Source of the DNA: BTRF01 sp036986255
Lineage (GTDB): Bacteria > Patescibacteriota > WWE3 > 9FT-COMBO-53-11
NCBI GenBank assembly: GCA_036986255.1
Contig: BTRF01000024.1
Coordinates: 1 to 10,014, forward strand
DNA: 10,014 nt
Reading direction: 5' to 3'
Shown here: piece by piece, positions 4,312 to 7,407 of the stretch
How positions within the stretch are numbered: the stretch's first letter is position 1
Layout: each line of letters begins with the position of its first letter
Translations under genes and position numbers: made by a program
The notes under the pieces: generated by a model
Told to the model about the DNA's origin: nothing
The model's database searches: none
The model's input: only the letters and a program-made list of their open reading frames with translations

Positions 4312-5001
4312 ATGCTTTTTAGAAAGATTCAAAATTTTTTCCTTGAAAATAGCCCGCTTCCGCGGGTTGTTTATACGTTGCCTAAGGGACGCGACTATAG
4401 ATCGCTAGCTTTTTCGCTCTGCTCAAAAGAACGCGACTATAGATCGCTAGCTTTTTCGCTCTGCTCAAAAGTATCTTATTGGGCTCGGCGCAGGAGCTGG
4501 CTGTATCTTTATGCCTTTTTTATCATTCTTGCTCCTTTTACTCAGATAAACATCGCCCACGCTCCTTTGGCTCAAAAGCGGGTTGAGGCCAAAATTGACG
4601 ACCGAATCGTCAAGTTGAACTCCTTCCTGAGTAAATACAACTCTCCCATGGCTTCCCGGGCGGGGAAATTTATTGCCGTTTCCGATCGCTACGGGCTCGA
4701 CTGGCGCCTTCTTCCTGCTATTGCGGGAACCGAATCTACTTTCGGAAGGAGAATCCCTTATGGTTCGTACAACCCCTTTGGATGGGCCAACGGAAAGTAT
4801 CGCTTTACTTCTTGGGATCAAGCCATCGAAACGGTTGGGAAAACTCTTTACGAAAAGTATTACTTGAAGGGTAAGCGGCCCCTCACTGTTGAGCAGATGG
4901 GAGAGATTTATGCTGTTTCGCCCCGCTGGCCCCGAAGCGTCCGCTTTTGGATGGAAAGAATTGAGGGTTATCGGCTCGCCAAAGTAGTAGTGATAAAATA
5001 A
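4312..5001 (+). CDS. Secreted or membrane-anchored glucosaminidase/lysozyme-like wall hydrolase
   Basis: The C-terminal part of about 115 residues fits the glucosaminidase/lysozyme-like fold: YGLDWRLLPAIAGTESTFG, with the probable catalytic Glu encoded at 4732-4734, then IPYGSYNPFGWANG and the TSWDQAIETVG helix. Before it is a hydrophobic segment (SWLYLYAFFIILAPF) ending in AHA, which looks like a signal peptide or anchor. It probably cuts peptidoglycan glycan strands during growth or division. The start is uncertain. TTG 4273, ATG 4312 and TTG 4378 are all in frame, none has a good ribosome site, and the first 60 or so residues cover a terminator-like hairpin and a perfect tandem repeat that look intergenic. 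The true start may lie near 4471-4501 with an unusual codon; AGGAG at 4492-4496 precedes a CTG at 4501. tRNA-Leu(TAA) follows 25 nt after the stop. Confidence 0.75.
   Translation: MLFRKIQNFFLENSPLPRVVYTLPKGRDYRSLAFSLCSKERDYRSLAFSLCSKVSYWARRRSWLYLYAFFIILAPFTQINIAHAPLAQKRVEAKIDDRIVKLNSFLSKYNSPMASRAGKFIAVSDRYGLDWRLLPAIAGTESTFGRRIPYGSYNPFGWANGKYRFTSWDQAIETVGKTLYEKYYLKGKRPLTVEQMGEIYAVSPRWPRSVRFWMERIEGYRLAKVVVIK
4346..4372 (+). terminator. Terminator-like hairpin in the 5' region of the glucosaminidase gene
   Basis: AGCCCGC-TTCC-GCGGGTT (4351-4368) gives a 5-bp GC core extended by G-T and A-T pairs. It is preceded by AAAAT and followed by GTTTAT. The shape is that of a short intrinsic terminator that could work in either direction. 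Its position, downstream of the predicted promoter and inside the upstream part of the open frame, argues either for attenuation or for a true coding start farther downstream. Confidence 0.4.
4389..4471 (+). repeat. Perfect tandem repeat, 42-bp period
   Basis: 41 identical bases at 4389-4429 recur at 4431-4471. The unit begins ACGCGACTATAG, contains ATCGCTAGC and ends CTGCTCAAAAG. The period is 14 codons, so the open frame is kept and encodes RDYRSLAFSLCSK twice. The sequence resembles the CTAG-containing intergenic motifs elsewhere in the window more than signal-peptide coding sequence. Confidence 0.85.
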
Positions 5002-5026
5002 GTGCGGAAGATCGAGCGTACCCCGT

Positions 5027-5112
5027 GGGCGGGTGGTGGAACGGTAGACACGCGCGGCTTAAGACCACGTGGCCGAAAGGCCGTGAGAGTTCGAATCTCT
5101 CCTCGCCCACCA
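5027..5112 (+). tRNA. tRNA-Leu (anticodon TAA)
   Basis: A long-variable-arm (class II) tRNA: acceptor GGGCGGG / CTCGCCC, D-arm beginning GTGG, anticodon stem CGCGG/CCACG with one C-A mismatch and loop CTTAAGA (anticodon TAA), variable arm GGCC-GAAA-GGCC, T-arm GAGAG-TTCGAAT-CTCTC, discriminator A, encoded CCA. Confidence 0.95.
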
Positions 5113-5126
5113 GAAACGTAGCCGGG

Positions 5127-5175
5127 ATCCTGCTTCGCAGGATGCAGACGGACGCGACTCGCCAAAGCGAATCGC
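5127..5175. repeat. Two intergenic hairpins between the Leu tRNAs
   Basis: ATCCTGC-TTC-GCAGGAT (5127-5143) is a perfect 7-bp stem. GCGACTCGC-CAAA-GCGAATCGC (5154-5175) is a 9-bp stem with one mismatch and runs into GCTAGCC. The first has the GCTTCGC apex also seen at 6528-6534. They may act as processing or termination structures. Confidence 0.5.
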
Positions 5176-5178
5176 TAG

Positions 5179-5211
5179 CCTCTGCAAACTCGCTACACTC
5201 ATTTGCAGAGG
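5179..5211 (+). repeat. Inverted repeat covering the 5' end of tRNA-Leu(GAG)
   Basis: CCTCTGCAAA (5179-5188) and TTTGCAGAGG (5202-5211) are perfect 10-bp inverted arms with a 13-nt loop. The right arm contains the tRNA's 5' acceptor strand GCAGAGG, and the left arm equals its 3' acceptor strand. The precursor could therefore fold into a hairpin that competes with the mature acceptor stem. Confidence 0.7.
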
Positions 5212-5289
5212 TGGTGGAACTGGTAGACACGCAGTCTTGAGGGGGCTGTGCCGCAAGGTGTGGGGGTTCGAGTCCCCCCCTCTGCACCA
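5205..5289 (+). tRNA. tRNA-Leu (anticodon GAG)
   Basis: A class II tRNA: acceptor GCAGAGG / CCTCTGC, D-arm beginning GTGG, anticodon stem CAGTC/GGCTG with loop TTGAGGG (anticodon GAG, reads CTC/CTT), short variable arm GCC-GCAA-GGT, T-arm GGGGG-TTCGAGT-CCCCC, discriminator A, encoded CCA. Confidence 0.95.
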
Positions 5290-5301
5290 ACTTTAGTTGG
5301 T
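5286..5301 (+). terminator. Weak hairpin after tRNA-Leu(GAG)
   Basis: ACCAAC-TTTA-GTTGGT forms a 6-bp stem that includes the encoded CCA and is followed by AGTTTGG. It could stop transcription or mark 3' processing, but it lacks a clear T tract. The remaining 5302-5420 holds no gene that I can see, only small stems such as CTGC-TTT-GCAG and GAACC-GAAC-GGTTC. Confidence 0.3.
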
Positions 5302-5420
5302 AGTTTGGTAGATAGTAATCATTAGCTGCCTCAACTCTGCTTTGCAGGGGTATTTGCCCACTTGTTTCTTCCTCACAGAATTTAACCCGAACCGAACGGT
5401 TCTGGGCCTCGTGTGCACTA

Positions 5421-5449
5421 TTGACATTTGACGGCAGGTCAGTTAAAAA
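5421..5449 (+). promoter_or_regulatory. Promoter of the zinc-ribbon/trigger factor operon
   Basis: A consensus -35 TTGACA (5421-5426), an exact 17-nt spacer and the -10 TAAAAA (5444-5449). The start would be near 5456, leaving a leader of about 35 nt with a strong ribosome site. Confidence 0.65.
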
Positions 5450-5491
5450 GAGTGAGTCCGTTCTTTCTGATTAGAGGGGGAGGTGATTTTG

Positions 5492-5632
5492 ATGGAGGAG
5501 AAAAAAAAGCCCAACGTTTGTGTAGAATGCGGGTACGAAGGTTCGGAGGAAGATATCTGTCCGGAGTGCAGCGGGTCAATGGTCCCTGCTGAGGAGATAG
5601 GGGAGGTGGAATCCGAAGAGGCTGAGGAGTAA
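5492..5632 (+). CDS. 46-residue zinc-ribbon microprotein
   Basis: The frame is ATG to TAA, 46 residues, behind an excellent Shine-Dalgarno (GGGGGAGGTGA, ending 6 nt before the ATG) and a consensus-like promoter. It encodes one zinc ribbon: C10-V-E-C13 and C23-P-E-C26, each in a CxxC knuckle, followed by a strongly acidic tail from residue 34 (13 residues, 9 of them Glu). The tail suggests binding to a basic surface such as a ribosomal protein or nucleic-acid-binding partner. Its last codons, GAGGAG, form the ribosome site for the trigger factor gene 5 nt beyond its stop, so the two are translated together. The function is unknown; a ribosome-associated role is inferred from the neighbour only. 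Confidence 0.85.
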   Translation: MEEKKKPNVCVECGYEGSEEDICPECSGSMVPAEEIGEVESEEAEE

Positions 5633-5637
5633 ACCAA

Positions 5638-6492
5638 GTGAAAGAAGTGACAGAAACGCAGATAAATCGGGACGGTTCAGAAGTTACCCTTGTTGTAACT
5701 ATTCCCGCAAAGCAGGTTAAGGAGGCCTTTGCGCGCAGCAAGGCCGAGGCCCTCAAGGGAGTGAAGGTTCACGGCTTCCGGCCCGGCAAGGCCCCTAAAG
5801 AGATTGCGGAGAAGCACTTAGATGAAGATGCCCTAGCCCAGTCTTTGTTTCAGGAGCTTGTTCCCCCTGCTTATGCCCAAGCGGTTTCCAAAGAGGGGTT
5901 GAAGCCCGTCATTCCCCCTGAGGTAACGGTCAAATCCTTCCAAAAGGACGAGAAGCTTGTTTTTGAAGCCAAAACGGCCGAGCGGCCGCCGGTTGATCTG
6001 GGAGACTACCTAAAAGCGCTGCGCAGTTTAAAAGGGGAGGTTATCTACGGACCAGAAGGCAAACCCCTCAAGGGGGAGGTTACCGCCGCTCAGGTTTTAG
6101 ATAAGCTGCGGGAGGCGGTTAAAATCAATATCCCTCATGTTCTCATTGACTACGAAGTTAAGCGGATGCTTTCTTCCCTTATAGATCAAGTTCGCTCCCT
6201 GGGGATAACCGTTGATCAATATCTTTCCTCACAAGGGAAAACTGCGGAAGGAGTTCGGAAGGAATACCACGAGACGGCAGAGAGGAATCTGAGGGACGAA
6301 TTCATTTTATCCGAGGTTGCCGAAGCGGAGGACATCAAAGTTTCAGAGGGGGAAATTGAGGAGGCGATTGAAGCTACTCCAGATGAAAAGGCCAAATCTT
6401 TTCTAAAAGAAGAGCGGGGGAGGTCCTACCTTGAGGATACTCTCCGCCGGCGAAAAACCATCGAACGTCTTCTTACAGTCAGCAAGAAATAA
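5638..6492 (+). CDS. tig: Trigger factor lacking the PPIase domain
   Basis: A ribosome-bound chaperone that meets nascent chains at the exit tunnel. The N-terminal ribosome-binding domain (about 1-125) carries the signature loop GFRPGKAP (46-53) and the PPVDLGDY hinge (117-124). In full-length trigger factors of about 430 residues an FKBP-type isomerase domain follows. Here it is replaced by a linker of about 25 residues (128-152), and the helical C-terminal chaperone domain begins near IPHVLIDYEVKRML (165-178), giving 284 residues in all. The GTG start is supported by GAGGAG 8 nt upstream, embedded in the end of the zinc-ribbon gene. clpP follows after a hairpin-rich gap of about 100 nt, the usual tig-clpP order, although clpP seems to have its own promoter. 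Confidence 0.9.
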   Translation: MKEVTETQINRDGSEVTLVVTIPAKQVKEAFARSKAEALKGVKVHGFRPGKAPKEIAEKHLDEDALAQSLFQELVPPAYAQAVSKEGLKPVIPPEVTVKSFQKDEKLVFEAKTAERPPVDLGDYLKALRSLKGEVIYGPEGKPLKGEVTAAQVLDKLREAVKINIPHVLIDYEVKRMLSSLIDQVRSLGITVDQYLSSQGKTAEGVRKEYHETAERNLRDEFILSEVAEAEDIKVSEGEIEEAIEATPDEKAKSFLKEERGRSYLEDTLRRRKTIERLLTVSKK

Positions 6493-6498
6493 TAGGAC

Positions 6499-6546
6499 GT
6501 GATCTTGCGATCACTAGCTATTAACTAGCTTCGCTAGTTAGTAGTG
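6499..6546. terminator. Two consecutive hairpins between tig and clpP
   Basis: GTGATC-TTGC-GATCAC (6499-6514) is followed by TAACTAGC-TTC-GCTAGTTA (6522-6540), an 8-bp stem with outer CACTA/TAGTG (6512-6516 and 6542-6546). Both are perfect. The T-containing stretch TTGGTTTTATTG comes just after. They probably end the tig transcript. They also belong to the CTAG/GCTTCGC hairpin family seen in other gaps. Confidence 0.55.
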
Positions 6547-6558
6547 CGGTTGGTTTTA

Positions 6559-6587
6559 TTGCCTTTACGGCTCTTATTGGGTAGTAT
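6559..6587 (+). promoter_or_regulatory. Probable clpP promoter
   Basis: The -35 TTGCCT (6559-6564), a 17-nt spacer and the -10 TAGTAT (6582-6587). The -10 ends 9 nt before the ATG and no Shine-Dalgarno is present, so clpP is likely to be leaderless or nearly so. Confidence 0.45.
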
Positions 6588-6596
6588 TTAGTTGTT

Positions 6597-7181
6597 ATGC
6601 CTGCATATCCTGTTCCATTTATTGTTGAGCAAACGCCCCGGGGTGAGCGCATTTCCGATATATTTTCCCGGCTTTTAAAAGAGCGTATCGTCTTCTTGGC
6701 CGGACCCATCACGGACGCGTCCGCTAATGTAATCATTGCCCAGCTTCTTCTCCTCCAACAGCAAGACTCCAAAAAAGAGATTAAAATGTATATCAACTCT
6801 CCGGGCGGATCGGCCTATGCCGCTTTTGCCATTTACGACACCATCCAGCAGCTCCAAACGCCGATCTCCACTATTGCAGTAGGAGTTACCGCATCGGCGG
6901 CGACCCTCATCTTGGCATCGGGAAACAAAGGGAAAAGATCTGCTCTTGCACACACGCTGATCCATATGCACCAACCTTTAGGGGAGGCGGGAGGACAGGC
7001 GTCCGACATTGAGATCACCACCAAGGAGATTTTACGCTTAAAGGATCTCTATGCGGAAACGCTGGCCAAACACTCCGGGCAAACGAAGGCCAAAATCCTC
7101 AAAGATATTGACCGCGACGTTAACATGACTTCTGAGAAAGCTAAGGCGTACGGGCTTATCGACAAGATCATCAAGAAATAG
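6597..7181 (+). CDS. clpP: ATP-dependent Clp protease proteolytic subunit ClpP
   Basis: A serine peptidase of 194 residues that forms the double-heptamer chamber fed by a Clp ATPase. The N-terminus (PFIVEQTPRGER) matches ClpP axial-loop sequences and confirms the start, despite no ribosome site. The oxyanion Gly pair is in NSPGGSAYA (67-75). The triad is complete: Ser100 in VTASAAT, His125 in HMHQPLGE and Asp174 in DRDVNM. The residue after the nucleophile is Ala where most ClpPs have Met (AASMG), with Ala-Thr in place of Gly-Ala next to it, a local departure in a well conserved strand. No long propeptide is seen. No clpX is present downstream, so its unfoldase is encoded elsewhere. Confidence 0.94.
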   Translation: MPAYPVPFIVEQTPRGERISDIFSRLLKERIVFLAGPITDASANVIIAQLLLLQQQDSKKEIKMYINSPGGSAYAAFAIYDTIQQLQTPISTIAVGVTASAATLILASGNKGKRSALAHTLIHMHQPLGEAGGQASDIEITTKEILRLKDLYAETLAKHSGQTKAKILKDIDRDVNMTSEKAKAYGLIDKIIKK

Positions 7182-7188
7182 ACCTTAT

Positions 7189-7217
7189 TTGCCATTTTTT
7201 CGCTTTCCGTTTATGAT
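7189..7217 (+). promoter_or_regulatory. Promoter of tRNA-Val
   Basis: The -35 TTGCCA (7189-7194), a 17-nt spacer and the -10 TATGAT (7212-7217), each matching consensus at five of six positions. The start would be near 7224, giving a 5' leader of about 16 nt. Confidence 0.6.
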
Positions 7218-7239
7218 TTAGTTTGGGCATGTTGGATAA

Positions 7240-7316
7240 GGGTGGTTAGCTCAGTTGGCTAGAGCGCCTCGTTGACATCGAGGAGGTCATAGGTTCGACT
7301 CCTATACCACCCACCA
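7240..7316 (+). tRNA. tRNA-Val (anticodon GAC)
   Basis: Acceptor GGGTGGT / ACCACCC, D-arm GCTC/GAGC, anticodon stem CCTCG/CGAGG with loop TTGACAT (anticodon GAC, reads GTC/GTT), T-arm ATAGG-TTCGACT-CCTAT, discriminator A, encoded CCA. Confidence 0.96.
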
Positions 7317-7334
7317 CCTCCCTCCCTTCTTAAT

Positions 7335-7365
7335 TTGCTCTACGCCATTTCCGTGGTACTATTAT
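7335..7365 (+). promoter_or_regulatory. Probable promoter of the FtsH-like gene
   Basis: TTGCTC (7335-7340) is the -35. The -10 could be TACTAT (7357-7362, 16-nt spacer) or TATTAT (7360-7365, 19-nt spacer). The leader of about 38 nt carries AAAGGAG (7394-7400), 7 nt before the ATG. Confidence 0.45.
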
Positions 7366-7407
7366 AGGCAAGAACTTCAAAACTAGCTCGTCGAAAGGAG
7401 TAGGGCA

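Noticed and set aside
4883..5290. Minus-strand open frames across the two tRNA-Leu genes
   Set aside because: They are reverse complements of tRNA genes and contain the familiar spurious peptides of the type GGLEPPH and GEIRTLTAFR; both tRNAs fold fully on the plus strand.
7335..7407. A short coding gene between tRNA-Val and the FtsH-like gene
   Set aside because: No start codon with a ribosome site and open frame; the space is filled by a promoter and the leader of the next gene.
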